Assembly: GCA_002422865.1 (NCBI GenBank)
Contig: DITN01000056.1
Coordinates: 1-35,547, forward strand
Source: Bacteroidetes bacterium UBA6183
Lineage (GTDB): Bacteria; Bacteroidota; Bacteroidia; UKL13-3
DNA length: 35,547 nt
Reading direction: 5' to 3'
In this document: one piece after another, positions 24,114 to 32,235 of the stretch
Layout: each line of letters starts with the position of its first letter
Position numbering within the stretch: position 1 is the stretch's first letter
Position numbers and translations under genes: made by a program
The notes under the pieces: generated by a model
The model's input: only the letters and a program-made list of their open reading frames with translations
Databases searched by the model: none
Told to the model about the DNA's origin: nothing

Positions 24114-24611
24114 ATGAAAACTTTAATACTTATGCGCCACGCAAAGGCTGTTCAGGCCGATGGCTTGCAAACGGATTTTGAACGTAGTTTAAATGAAAGG
24201 GGAAAAGAGGATGCTACCGAAATGGGCAAACGTTTGTTGGATAAAAAGCTGATTCCTGATTTAGTAATTTGCAGTGCAGCAAAACGAACAACTAAAACAG
24301 CTAAGATTGTTGCCGAACAACTGAGTTATAACGAACACAACATACAAAAGGAGTTTGAATTGTATAACTGCACCGTTGATGAAGCGCTAAATGTAATTAG
24401 ACGTGTTAACGATGAATGTAAAACAGTTGTTTTAGTTGGGCACAATCCGGCCATTACATCATTAGCTGGCTACTTAACCAACGAGTTAATTGAAGGTTTG
24501 CCTACTGCTGGCCAAGCTTGTATTCAATTTAAAGGTATATCGTGGAAACAAGTTGCACGTAACATGGGGGAGCTTGGTTGGGTTGATTTACCAAAATTAC
24601 CATTGCATTGA
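24114..24611 (+). CDS. sixA: SixA-like histidine phosphatase
   Basis: 165 residues. LILMRHAKA at 4-12 is the RHG/RHA active-site motif with phospho-accepting His9. Conserved later parts are CSAAKRTTKTA (second arginine) and VLVGHNPAI (second histidine). The small size fits the SixA branch of the histidine phosphatase superfamily, whose E. coli member removes phosphate from histidine in phosphotransfer systems; the substrate here is unknown. The stop overlaps the start of the SDR gene (TTGA), suggesting translational coupling. Confidence 0.85.
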   Translation: MKTLILMRHAKAVQADGLQTDFERSLNERGKEDATEMGKRLLDKKLIPDLVICSAAKRTTKTAKIVAEQLSYNEHNIQKEFELYNCTVDEALNVIRRVNDECKTVVLVGHNPAITSLAGYLTNELIEGLPTAGQACIQFKGISWKQVARNMGELGWVDLPKLPLH

Positions 24612-25414
24612 AAAATAAAACTGTAATCATAACCGGTGCATCATCCGGAATTGGAGAAGCTACTGCTTATGCATTTGCCAAACAAGGTGCAAATGTAGTT
24701 TTAGCGGCACGTAACCTGGATAAGTTACAAGCAGTAAAACAACGCTGCGAACAATTTGGTGTGCAGGTTTTGGTGGTGCAATGTGATGTAAGTATTGAAC
24801 AAGATTGCATCAACCTCATTCATCAAACCATTAAAATTTTTGGCGGCATTGATGTGCTGATAAATAATGCTGGAATCAGTATGCGCGCCATGTTTGCCGA
24901 TTGCGACATGGGTGTTTTGAAGCAATTAATGGACATTAATTTTTGGGGCGCGGTGTATTGTACCAAATATGCATTACCTTATTTAACGGATAAAAAAGGT
25001 TCGGTGGTGGCAGTTTCTTCTGTTGCCGGTTTGGTGGGTTTACCTGCGCGCACCGGATACTCTGCTTCTAAGTTTGCACTAGAGGGTTTTATGCAAAGCT
25101 TGCGTATTGAAACTTTAAAAAGTGAATTGCATGTGGGCATGATGTACCCAGGTTATACGGCATCAAACATACGCAATGTAGCTTTAAACCAAACCGGTGC
25201 AACACAACAAGAATCGCCATTAGATGAAAGTAAATTGATGCAACCCGAAACGGTAGCAGATGCCATTGTAAACATGGTGAAAAAACGTAAACGACAACAA
25301 ATTTTAACAAGCATAGGTAAAGTTTCTAAATGGTTAAACATCTTGTTACCTTCGCGCAGCGATAAAGCCGTATATAATTTTGTAGCCAAAGAAAAGGATA
25401 GTCCTTTTAAATAA
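24608..25414 (+). CDS. Classical short-chain dehydrogenase/reductase
   Basis: 268 residues. TGASSGIG at 9-16 (cofactor glycine motif), NNAG at 86-89 and YSASK at 151-155 (catalytic Tyr151/Lys155) define a classical SDR with a Rossmann fold. A basic C-terminus (KKRKRQQ, then a hydrophobic stretch) may allow membrane association. The start is TTG at 24608, overlapping the sixA stop by 4 nt; the glycine motif follows so closely that no later start is possible. The substrate cannot be predicted. It probably belongs to one operon with sixA and perhaps argS 21 nt further on. Confidence 0.88.
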   Translation: MKNKTVIITGASSGIGEATAYAFAKQGANVVLAARNLDKLQAVKQRCEQFGVQVLVVQCDVSIEQDCINLIHQTIKIFGGIDVLINNAGISMRAMFADCDMGVLKQLMDINFWGAVYCTKYALPYLTDKKGSVVAVSSVAGLVGLPARTGYSASKFALEGFMQSLRIETLKSELHVGMMYPGYTASNIRNVALNQTGATQQESPLDESKLMQPETVADAIVNMVKKRKRQQILTSIGKVSKWLNILLPSRSDKAVYNFVAKEKDSPFK

Positions 25415-25435
25415 ATTTTTTTGAATAGCAATTAC

Positions 25436-27220
25436 ATGATAGCAGATATATTAAAACATCAAATAGCTCAAGCATTACATAACGTGTATCAAATTGAGGT
25501 AAGCGATGAGAACGTAGCATTAGAACAAACCAAACCCGATTTTGAAGGCGACTTCACTTTTGTGGTTTTCCCGTATTTAAAACAAAGCAAAAAAGGTCCG
25601 GAGCAAACTGCCCAAGAACTTGGTGCATATTTATTAGAACAGGTTGAAGAGGTTGCTTCATTTAATGTAATAAAAGGTTTTTTAAATTTGGTGGTGGCTC
25701 AAAACTATTGGGTTAACTTCTTAAGTAAAAATTTCAGCACCAACAATTTTGGCTTTGCCACTCATCCCACGCATCAAAAAATATTGGTTGAGTATTCATC
25801 ACCTAATACCAATAAACCATTACACTTAGGTCATATACGCAACAACCTGTTAGGGTATGCCGTATCCGAAATATTAAAAGCCAACGCGCACCTGGTGCAT
25901 ACGTGTAATTTGGTAAACGATAGGGGCATACATATTTGCAAAAGCATGTTGGCGTGGATGCAGCAAGGTAATGGCGAAACACCTGCAAGTAGCGGTTTAA
26001 AGGGCGATCATTTGGTGGGTAAATATTATGTATTGTTTGATAAACAATACAAAGCCGAGCAACATGAATTGGTGGCGCAAGGTTTAACCCAAGAACAAGC
26101 AGAAAAACAAGCGCCAAGCATATTGGCTGCGCAAGATTTATTGCGTAAGTGGGAAGCCGGTGATGAAGAAACCGTAAGTATTTGGAAAACCATGAATGGA
26201 TGGGTGTACGAAGGTTTTAATGTATCGTACAGAACACTTGGAATTAGCTTTGATAAATATTACTACGAAAGTAATACCTACTTATTGGGTAAAGAAATTG
26301 TAGAAGAAGGCCTGCAAAAGGGCGTGTTTTATAAAAAGGATGATGGCAGTGTTTGGATTGATTTAACAGCCGAAGGGCTTGATCATAAATTGGTATTACG
26401 TGCTGATGGAACCAGTGTTTACACGACGCAAGACATGGGTACGGCCGATTTAAAATACACCGATTTTGGTTGTAACCAATCTATTTATGTGGTAGGTAAC
26501 GAGCAAGATTACCACTTTAAAGTATTGCAACTGATTCTTAAAAAATTAGGTCGCCCATATGCCGATGGTATTTACCACTTAAGTTATGGCATGGTTGAGT
26601 TACCCGAAGGTAAAATGAAAAGCCGTGAGGGAACCGTAGTTGATGCCGATGATTTAATGGCTGCGATGGTTGAACAAGCTGAAGAAACCACCATTGAGTT
26701 AGGTAAAACAGAAGGTTTGTCGGAAGAGGAGTTAAAAAATTTATACAACATGGTTGGTTTAGGGGCATTAAAGTATTTTATGCTTAAGGTTGACCCTAAA
26801 AAGAAAATGTTGTTTAATCCCAAAGAGTCGATAGATTTCCAGGGCAATACCGGGCCATTTATTCAATACACGCATGCACGTATAAAAAGTGTGTTGCGCA
26901 ACGCACAAGCAGCTAATTTGGCCATGCAGTTTGATGCAGCAGAAATTACGTTGAGCAAAGTTGAAAAAGAATTGCTGGTATCCATGTACACATATCCGGA
27001 GGTATTGGCCGAGGCAGGTAAATCTTTCAGTCCAGGTATTTTGTGTAACTATGTGTACGATTTGGCCAAAATATACAGCCATTTTTACCACGAACATTCG
27101 GTGCTTAAAGAAACCAATGTCAATCAACAGGCCTTGCGTTTACAGTTGTGTACACTAACTGCTGATATTATTCGTTCATCATTCCAACTGTTGGGTATAC
27201 AAGTACCCGAGCGTATGTAA
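25436..27220 (+). CDS. argS: Arginyl-tRNA synthetase
   Basis: 594 residues. An N-terminal tRNA-recognition domain (about 1-110) is followed by the class I catalytic core with SSPNTNKPLHLGHIRNNL; the HIGH motif HLGH is at 130-133. A KMKSR motif at 393-397 replaces KMSKS, and a DALR-type anticodon-binding C-terminus (FIQYTHARI onward) ends in PERM, a common ArgS ending. It charges tRNA-Arg. TTG at 25421 is a possible earlier start; the ATG at 25436 gives the typical N-terminus. The lipoprotein gene follows after 12 nt on the same strand. Confidence 0.95.
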   Translation: MIADILKHQIAQALHNVYQIEVSDENVALEQTKPDFEGDFTFVVFPYLKQSKKGPEQTAQELGAYLLEQVEEVASFNVIKGFLNLVVAQNYWVNFLSKNFSTNNFGFATHPTHQKILVEYSSPNTNKPLHLGHIRNNLLGYAVSEILKANAHLVHTCNLVNDRGIHICKSMLAWMQQGNGETPASSGLKGDHLVGKYYVLFDKQYKAEQHELVAQGLTQEQAEKQAPSILAAQDLLRKWEAGDEETVSIWKTMNGWVYEGFNVSYRTLGISFDKYYYESNTYLLGKEIVEEGLQKGVFYKKDDGSVWIDLTAEGLDHKLVLRADGTSVYTTQDMGTADLKYTDFGCNQSIYVVGNEQDYHFKVLQLILKKLGRPYADGIYHLSYGMVELPEGKMKSREGTVVDADDLMAAMVEQAEETTIELGKTEGLSEEELKNLYNMVGLGALKYFMLKVDPKKKMLFNPKESIDFQGNTGPFIQYTHARIKSVLRNAQAANLAMQFDAAEITLSKVEKELLVSMYTYPEVLAEAGKSFSPGILCNYVYDLAKIYSHFYHEHSVLKETNVNQQALRLQLCTLTADIIRSSFQLLGIQVPERM

Positions 27221-27232
27221 TTATAAAAACAA

Positions 27233-28588
27233 TTGGGTGTAGTAAAAATAATAGCGGTTGCGGTTTTATTGGGGTTGATTGCCGCGTGTAATCCTCAAAC
27301 CAAATTGTTTAAACAAGCACGTATACAAAGCAACAACGGCATGTACGAAGATGCCGCTAATTTGTATTACAACGTTTTACTTACCGATAGCAAAAACAAG
27401 TTGGCCCGTGCCGAACTTAAAAACAATGCACAAAAAGTAATAGCCGACAAGTTTGCCAAGTTTAGCAAATTGGTTATTGAGGATAGGATAGAGGAAGCGC
27501 TAAAAACATACAAGTACGCTAAAGAGTATACACAAAATGCAGCTAAAGTTGGGGTGGTATTAGAATGGCCGCACGAGTATGATGAGGTTTACAACGACAT
27601 AAAAAATGAATACACCCAACAGCAATATGATATAGCAGTAAGTTTGATTCAAAACCGTAAATACGAAGCAGCCGAAAAGGTATTTGGCCGTATTGCTTTG
27701 TACGACAGCAGTTATAAAGATGTTTCGGTTTTGCGTTTAAACACTGTTTTAGAGCCGCTTTATGCAAAGGCTACCGAGCAATACAACAGCAAACAATTCA
27801 AAGAAGCCTATTACGCGTTTAATAAAATTGTACAAATAGACGATCAATATAAAGACGCACAAAAAATGCGTGCATTGTCTATACAACAAGCAACATCAAT
27901 TGTAGGGGTATTACCATTGCAGCTTAATACCAACACGCATTACAACATCACAAACATTGCCGATGCACTGGCCGATTTAATTGGCCAACAACAAGGTGGT
28001 TATGTTAAAATTGCCAACGTGCAAGCCTTACACCGCGATTTAGAAAGCAGGGGTTTTAATGGTTTTAAAAATACCGCACAAGCTGCAGAAGCCGGTAAGA
28101 GTTTAAATTTAGGTTACGTTATACTGCTTCAATTAGATACGTTTGAGTACGTTAGACAGGCTAAACAAACGGTTGTGCGCGAAGGTTATGAAGCCTTTAC
28201 CGAGAGTATTTTAAATCCATACACCAAAACTTACTCCAGCATTAGTAAGTTTAAAAAAGCTACTTACACCGATAATACCGAAGGCCAACAAGTGTATATG
28301 GTTTTAAAAGTGACCTTAATACAAGTAAATACAGGTGATGTATTGCTAAACGAAGTAGTAATGGTGTTTAGAAAAGATGAGCTACATGCTGCTAAATTTA
28401 GCGGCAATCCCAATAATTTGTATCCTAATTTACCCGAAGGCAATTACCTGCCTCAAGTTAGCCGCGAGTGGCGCGATATGTTTTTTAACCCACGTAAAGA
28501 CTTATTGCCCGTAAACGATTTGATAAACCAAGCGGTATACGAAGCCACCTCAAAAATGGCCACTTTTATTCAACCTAAATTGAGGTAG
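27233..28588 (+). CDS. TPR-like lipoprotein with CsgG/TolB-like C-terminal domain
   Basis: 451 residues starting with TTG. The lipobox LIAAC gives a lipidated Cys19. Residues about 25-225 are helical TPR-like repeats (YEDAANLYYNVLL, YEAAEKVFGRIA, FKEAYYAFNKIV). The C-terminal part (about 228-451) begins VGVLPLQL and contains NIADALADLI, VQALHRDLESRGF, AAEAGKSLNLGYVILLQL. This order is like the CsgG/TolB-N-type fold of outer-membrane assembly lipoproteins, but that is inference from pattern and no precise family is claimed. It is likely attached to the outer membrane facing the periplasm. Co-transcription with argS is suggested by the 12-nt gap. Confidence 0.75.
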   Translation: MGVVKIIAVAVLLGLIAACNPQTKLFKQARIQSNNGMYEDAANLYYNVLLTDSKNKLARAELKNNAQKVIADKFAKFSKLVIEDRIEEALKTYKYAKEYTQNAAKVGVVLEWPHEYDEVYNDIKNEYTQQQYDIAVSLIQNRKYEAAEKVFGRIALYDSSYKDVSVLRLNTVLEPLYAKATEQYNSKQFKEAYYAFNKIVQIDDQYKDAQKMRALSIQQATSIVGVLPLQLNTNTHYNITNIADALADLIGQQQGGYVKIANVQALHRDLESRGFNGFKNTAQAAEAGKSLNLGYVILLQLDTFEYVRQAKQTVVREGYEAFTESILNPYTKTYSSISKFKKATYTDNTEGQQVYMVLKVTLIQVNTGDVLLNEVVMVFRKDELHAAKFSGNPNNLYPNLPEGNYLPQVSREWRDMFFNPRKDLLPVNDLINQAVYEATSKMATFIQPKLR

Positions 28589-28926
28589 TTGCTTGGTAGA
28601 TTAGTAGATTGGTTGCAGTTTGTTGTCCATCTTAGATAATAATTTACTTCCATTTATATAGTTTGATTGCATGGAGAACTGTTTATGTTTTCCATTCTGT
28701 TTCATTACGCGTGTTCTATGTGCAGTATTTAATAATTGCCTATGCCGTTTATTCTTCCATTTTAGGTTTGATTCTGATGAAATCGGAAATTATGTCTTTT
28801 TATTTTTCGCTATTTTTATGTTTTCAAGACTTTTTGTCTTTCCAAATGCGTTGGTACACGCTTTGAAAAATCAATTCAAACAAATTAAACAAACAATTAA
28901 AACTAAAAACTTAAGGAGATACAACC
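28589..28926. other. Intergenic region upstream of hsp20
   Basis: 338 bp, very T-rich on the plus strand. A small hairpin AAGAC-TTTTT-GTCTT lies around 28836-28850. AAGGAG at 28913-28918, 8 nt before the hsp20 ATG, is a near-perfect Shine-Dalgarno. No clear TAnnTTTG box is found. Short frames here have low-complexity, phenylalanine-rich products and are not called. Confidence 0.6.
28913..28918 (+). promoter_or_regulatory. Strong Shine-Dalgarno of hsp20
   Basis: AAGGAG with 8-nt spacing to the ATG at 28927. It is the clearest ribosome binding site at any annotated gene in the window, and it fixes the start codon. Confidence 0.8.
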
Positions 28927-29379
28927 ATGACATTAGTAAAATTTAAACCAAGCAACAGAGATTTTTTCAGAGACGCCATGATTCCATCAAACATGATGAG
29001 CTTATTCGACAACATGTTTAACGAAACGGCTGCAAAATTTGAACGTAACGTATTTTTTACCCCACGAGTTGATGTGCTGGAAAAAGCCAACAGCTTTGAA
29101 GTACACTTGGCTTTACCGGGCATTAAAAAAGAAGAAATTAACATTGAAGTGGATGGCGACAAATTAACCATCAGTGGTGAGCGTAAAATCAGAGAAACCC
29201 AAGAAGGTGAGAAGCACCACATGGTTGAAAACTATTACGGTAAATTTTCGCGCACATTTACCTTACCTGAACATATTAACAAAGCAGGTATAGAGGCCGA
29301 ATTTACCGATGGTATGCTAAACGTAGTTTTACCAAAAGTAGAAGCAAAAGAAACTAAAAACGTAGTAAAGATTAAATAA
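28927..29379 (+). CDS. Small heat shock protein Hsp20
   Basis: 150 residues. The alpha-crystallin domain covers about 43-140: VDVLEKANSFEVHLALPGI, EINIEVDGDKLTISGER, and the closing A-x-x-x-DGMLNVVLPK. A VVKIK tail supplies an I-x-I-like motif. Members form oligomers that hold unfolding proteins for refolding by DnaK. The N-terminal arm is Phe- and Met-rich. A strong Shine-Dalgarno precedes it, unlike its neighbours, consistent with high expression under stress. It is monocistronic and convergent with the VOC gene at 29622. Confidence 0.95.
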   Translation: MTLVKFKPSNRDFFRDAMIPSNMMSLFDNMFNETAAKFERNVFFTPRVDVLEKANSFEVHLALPGIKKEEINIEVDGDKLTISGERKIRETQEGEKHHMVENYYGKFSRTFTLPEHINKAGIEAEFTDGMLNVVLPKVEAKETKNVVKIK

Positions 29380-29400
29380 AATCTCGTTTCATAGGTTATA

Positions 29401-29446
29401 CCAATTGTAATTATTTTTAGTGCAAACTAAAAATAATTTACAATGG
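29401..29446. other. Long AT-rich hairpin after hsp20
   Basis: Perfect 12-bp arms ATTATTTTTAGT (29410-29421) and ACTAAAAATAAT (29426-29437) around GCAA, extended outward by CCAATTGTA / TTACAATGG with one small bulge, for about 20 bp of pairing. It is not GC-rich and has no T run after it. Possible roles are mRNA 3' end protection, terminator or palindromic repeat. Confidence 0.65.
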
Positions 29447-29529
29447 TAATGCCGATGCTACATGAAAATAGTTCAATGAAGCATAGGCTAAAATTGGACT
29501 ATATTGAATGTGCTTTCGGTATTAAGGTT

Positions 29530-29567
29530 AAAAGGCTTGGTGGTATTAATTACCACCGGCCTTTTTT
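29530..29567. terminator. Bidirectional terminator between hsp20 and the VOC gene
   Basis: AAAGGC ... GGTGGTA-ttaat-TACCACC ... GGCCTTTTTT: a 7-bp inner stem plus an outer AAAGGC/GCCTTT stem, with A run on the left and T run on the right. It can serve both convergent transcripts. Confidence 0.88.
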
Positions 29568-29621
29568 GTTTAAAATATTCGCTATACCTAAAGCACTTCT
29601 TTTCAGTCTTTGCGTTTAAAC

Positions 29622-30458
29622 CTAAGCGTTCATCAATGCCTCAATATCAAACTTTTTCATTTTTAAAAAAGCTTGCGTAACACGTGGTGCACGTTCGGGG
29701 TCGCTCATTAACTTACCCAAAATACTTGGTACAATTTGCCACGATACACCGAACTTATCTTTTAACCAACCACATTGTTCGGCTTGTGGCACAGCAGATA
29801 AGGATTCCCAATAATGATCAATCTCTTCCTGCGTATCACAATTAACCACCAAAGAAACGCCCTCACCAAAGGTATAATGATGCTCGCCCGGACCATCCAT
29901 AGCGATAAAAGGGGTGTGGTGTAAGGTAAACTCGGCATACAATGTTTTACCATCCAACTCTTGCGCATTGGTGTAAGGTATAAGTTGCGTAACAGCAGCA
30001 TCGGCAAAAATACCCGTATAAAAATCAATAGCAGCCTTAGCTTGTCCAAACACGTTTGAGGTAAACAATAGGGTAGTGGTGATGTGTTGTTGATGCTTGG
30101 GATTATCGCTGTATGATATTTGCCAAGTGGTACCAAATTTATCTTGCAGCCAGCCGTAACGTTTGCTCCAGTCGTATTCGCCAATGGTAATCATGGCTTT
30201 TCCGCCTACCATCAACTTATCCCACAGTTGGTTTACATCATCCATGTTGTGGCAGTTCACAAAAAACGAAATAGACGGGTTGATGTTAAAAGTTGGTCCA
30301 CCGTTTAATCCCATTATTTTAAAACCGTTTAAATTAAACTCGGTTACTATAGGGTTGCTTGATGTAACTTTTGCGTTGTTAAAAATGCTACAGTAAAAAT
30401 CTGCCGCATCTTTTGCTTGGTTGTTAAACCAAAGGCAAGGATAAATGCCATTACTCAT
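29622..30458 (-). CDS. Two-domain PhnB-like VOC family protein
   Basis: 278 residues made of two tandem PhnB/3-demethylubiquinone methyltransferase-like VOC domains (about 1-130 and 140-278). Each has a YPCLWFNNQAKDAADFYCSIF-type or LLFTSNVFGQAKAAIDFYTGIF-type start, FF/LVVNC in the middle strand and a GWLQDKFG.TWQI / GWLKDKFGVSWQI end. VOC proteins bind metal at a beta-alpha-beta-beta-beta cup; the reaction here is unknown. The gene is 12 nt downstream of a single-domain PhnB gene and likely in the same operon. Confidence 0.85.
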   Translation of the reverse strand: MSNGIYPCLWFNNQAKDAADFYCSIFNNAKVTSSNPIVTEFNLNGFKIMGLNGGPTFNINPSISFFVNCHNMDDVNQLWDKLMVGGKAMITIGEYDWSKRYGWLQDKFGTTWQISYSDNPKHQQHITTTLLFTSNVFGQAKAAIDFYTGIFADAAVTQLIPYTNAQELDGKTLYAEFTLHHTPFIAMDGPGEHHYTFGEGVSLVVNCDTQEEIDHYWESLSAVPQAEQCGWLKDKFGVSWQIVPSILGKLMSDPERAPRVTQAFLKMKKFDIEALMNA

Positions 30459-30470
30459 GGTGTTTAGTAA

Positions 30471-30905
30471 TTATTGTGCAGTACAATTAAACATCCATTG
30501 CATACCAAATTTATCACGACAACTGCCGTAGTATGCTCCCCAGAAGGTGTCTTGTAATTCCATTTCAACCACACCATCTTCCGACAAGGCTTTAAACAAC
30601 CGTGAAGTTTCCTCGCGAGAGTCGGGTTCAAGGTTAATGTATACATTGTTGCCATGGTTTACTTTAAATCCCATCGATTCCGGTGCATCTGTTCCCATCA
30701 GCATATGTCCGCCTATAATGGGCAACGAGATATGCATAATTAAGTTGCGGTCAGATTCGGGTAAAGGCGGCATGCCTTCTTGTGCAGGTATATCAGAAAA
30801 TCGACTGATTTCGCCTTCAAATTCTGTTTTAAATACTTGCTTGTAGAAGCTAAATGCAGCTTCTGTATTGTTTTTAAAATTTAAATAGGTGCTTACGCGT
30901 GCCAT
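30471..30905 (-). CDS. PhnB-like VOC family protein, single domain
   Basis: 144 residues. VSTYLNFKNNTEAAFSFYKQVF opens a PhnB-like VOC domain; LIMHISLPIIGGHMLMG and VYINLEPDSREETSRLF follow and WGAYYGSCRDKFGMQWMFNC closes it. Often annotated as glyoxalase- or PhnB-like of unknown substrate. It is the first gene of a two-gene minus-strand operon. Two triloop hairpins of the repeat family lie in its leader, with cores at 30924-30934 and 30974-30984; the nearer is only 18 nt from the ATG, so expression may be affected by the repeat. Confidence 0.87.
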   Translation of the reverse strand: MARVSTYLNFKNNTEAAFSFYKQVFKTEFEGEISRFSDIPAQEGMPPLPESDRNLIMHISLPIIGGHMLMGTDAPESMGFKVNHGNNVYINLEPDSREETSRLFKALSEDGVVEMELQDTFWGAYYGSCRDKFGMQWMFNCTAQ

Positions 30906-30913
30906 GTTGGTAG

Positions 30914-31145
30914 AATAATGTCACCCTTTCAGGGTTGTTAAAATTTAATTTGTTTTAATGTAGAATGATGCCACCCTTTCAGGGTTGTGATGTGTTTACC
31001 TTTGAACAATGGAACCATATCACTCCTCCGGGGTTTTTGGCATTACAATATTTGTCCACCAAAGTAATCTGAACCTCGAAGAGGTGACATTACTGTCAGA
31101 AAACATAACCGCATCGCAAAACCAATCCCGGAGGGATGATAGGAT
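30914..31145. repeat. GAA-triloop hairpin array, region 2
   Basis: Five hairpin cores at 30924-30934, 30974-30984, 31022-31034, 31073-31085 and 31125-31137, spaced 48-52 bp. Reading the plus strand: CCCT-TTC-AGGG twice, ACTCC-TCC-GGGGT, ACCTC-GAA-GAGGT and ATCCC-GGA-GGGAT. The first three are in the minus orientation and the last two in the plus orientation, the same order of stem types as in region 3. It lies between the SRPBCC gene cluster and the VOC pair, both on the minus strand. Confidence 0.85.
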
Positions 31146-31202
31146 TGTTCTGCCTAAAACATCAGATAATATCATCATTCCAAGGTCGAGGTTGCAACAG
31201 AT

Positions 31203-31742
31203 TTAGTTGGTGCTTTCTAAAATTTGTTTCAGGTTATTCAGGTTTTTTTCTTGTGCTTCTTTAAGCATTTTACGGCCAAATAAGTACGATGGTAAATTCA
31301 TTGGGTAAGAATCGTTGCTGTAAAATTCACTGGTTATTTCCGTTACGCCATCGGCCACCGCTTTTACAATGGTAGCGGCTTTGGCTTCGCCTTTAAACGG
31401 ACGAACAAAACGTAAATCAACATCAATACGTTGGTTGGTCATTGCTGTAATTTGTTGTTCGCCTTCGCCTACGTTTTCCATTTTGCTGTTCCATTTCTGA
31501 ATGGCGCCTACAGTACCGTCTGTTCCTATAATTTCCGGGTTCAGGTTAGGATCTTCCATTACCCAAATGCTGTAGTTTTTTTGGTTGTCGAGTAACTTTA
31601 CATAATCAAACACCACATGTTGTGGTTTGTTAATGGTTTGTGTTACACTAACCGTGTACGATTTTGGCACAAACAATGCAACAATTAAGGGGATTGCAAT
31701 GATGCAGCCCAATACGATAAGTACAATTTTTAAAATTTTCAT
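31203..31742 (-). CDS. SRPBCC (START-like) protein with N-terminal membrane anchor
   Basis: 179 residues. A hydrophobic helix at about 4-26 (KIVLIVLGCIIAIPLIVALFV) is followed by a START/polyketide-cyclase-like domain: YTVSVTQTINKPQHVVFDYVKLLD, NYSIWVMEDPN, MENVGEGEQQ and TEITSEFYSN. The hydrophobic cavity binds small molecules in the family; the ligand here is unknown. Third gene of a minus-strand cluster, 10 nt after the preceding gene. Confidence 0.82.
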   Translation of the reverse strand: MKILKIVLIVLGCIIAIPLIVALFVPKSYTVSVTQTINKPQHVVFDYVKLLDNQKNYSIWVMEDPNLNPEIIGTDGTVGAIQKWNSKMENVGEGEQQITAMTNQRIDVDLRFVRPFKGEAKAATIVKAVADGVTEITSEFYSNDSYPMNLPSYLFGRKMLKEAQEKNLNNLKQILESTN

Positions 31743-31752
31743 AAGTATGGTT

Positions 31753-32235
31753 TTAATTGGTGTTGGTTTCGCAAAGTGATTTTAAGGCTTGCAATGCCAG
31801 TGGCCAAGTGCCATCAAAGTATTCGGTGTATTCGTGGTTGGTATCAACCGCAACACTTAACAAAGTTCCTTGGTTCGATTCAGTAAACAAGTAGTCTTCT
31901 AATCCTCCTGCCCAGGCTTCTACTTCAGGCCCACTTAATATTTCTTCCTCACCACGTAATATGCCTAAGTGTTCTATAGAAACAAATTGGCTTGGTATAT
32001 GCTCTTTAATTCGGCTCACCATACCACCTACATTTCCTTGTTCATCAACTCCTAAAAAATGCATTTTGGTACCTTTTTCCCAAGTGCCTACAAACGTAGA
32101 GGTAGGGTTAAAATGTTTTGTCCATGCCTTGTAGGTATCTAAGTTAAGCATAACTTGGTGCACATGCTCGGGCGATGCATTGATGTGTACTTGATATTGC
32201 AGTTTGGTTAATGCGTTATTTTTGTTGTTCGACAT
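31753..32235 (-). CDS. SRPBCC / AHSA1-like protein
   Basis: 160 residues. LQYQVHINASPEHVHQVMLNLDTYKAW is the typical SRPBCC N-terminal strand-helix, followed by FVGTWEKGTKMHFLG and a GGLEDYLFTESNQGTLLSV strand set; the C-terminal helix holds WPLALQALKSLCE. Its start codon lies 20 nt inside the end of the preceding SRPBCC gene, so translation is probably coupled. The ligand is unknown. Confidence 0.83.
   Translation of the reverse strand: MSNNKNNALTKLQYQVHINASPEHVHQVMLNLDTYKAWTKHFNPTSTFVGTWEKGTKMHFLGVDEQGNVGGMVSRIKEHIPSQFVSIEHLGILRGEEEILSGPEVEAWAGGLEDYLFTESNQGTLLSVAVDTNHEYTEYFDGTWPLALQALKSLCETNTN

Noticed and set aside
26768..27127. 119-codon antisense frame within argS
   Set aside because: No family features; argS is unambiguous on the other strand.
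28663..28946. Two overlapping Phe-rich frames upstream of hsp20
   Set aside because: Low-complexity T-rich DNA, mutually overlapping frames, no start signals; one runs into hsp20.
29762..30184. 140-codon minus-strand frame overlapping the two-domain VOC gene
   Set aside because: Out-of-frame shadow; the VOC frame has clear domain motifs over the same bases.
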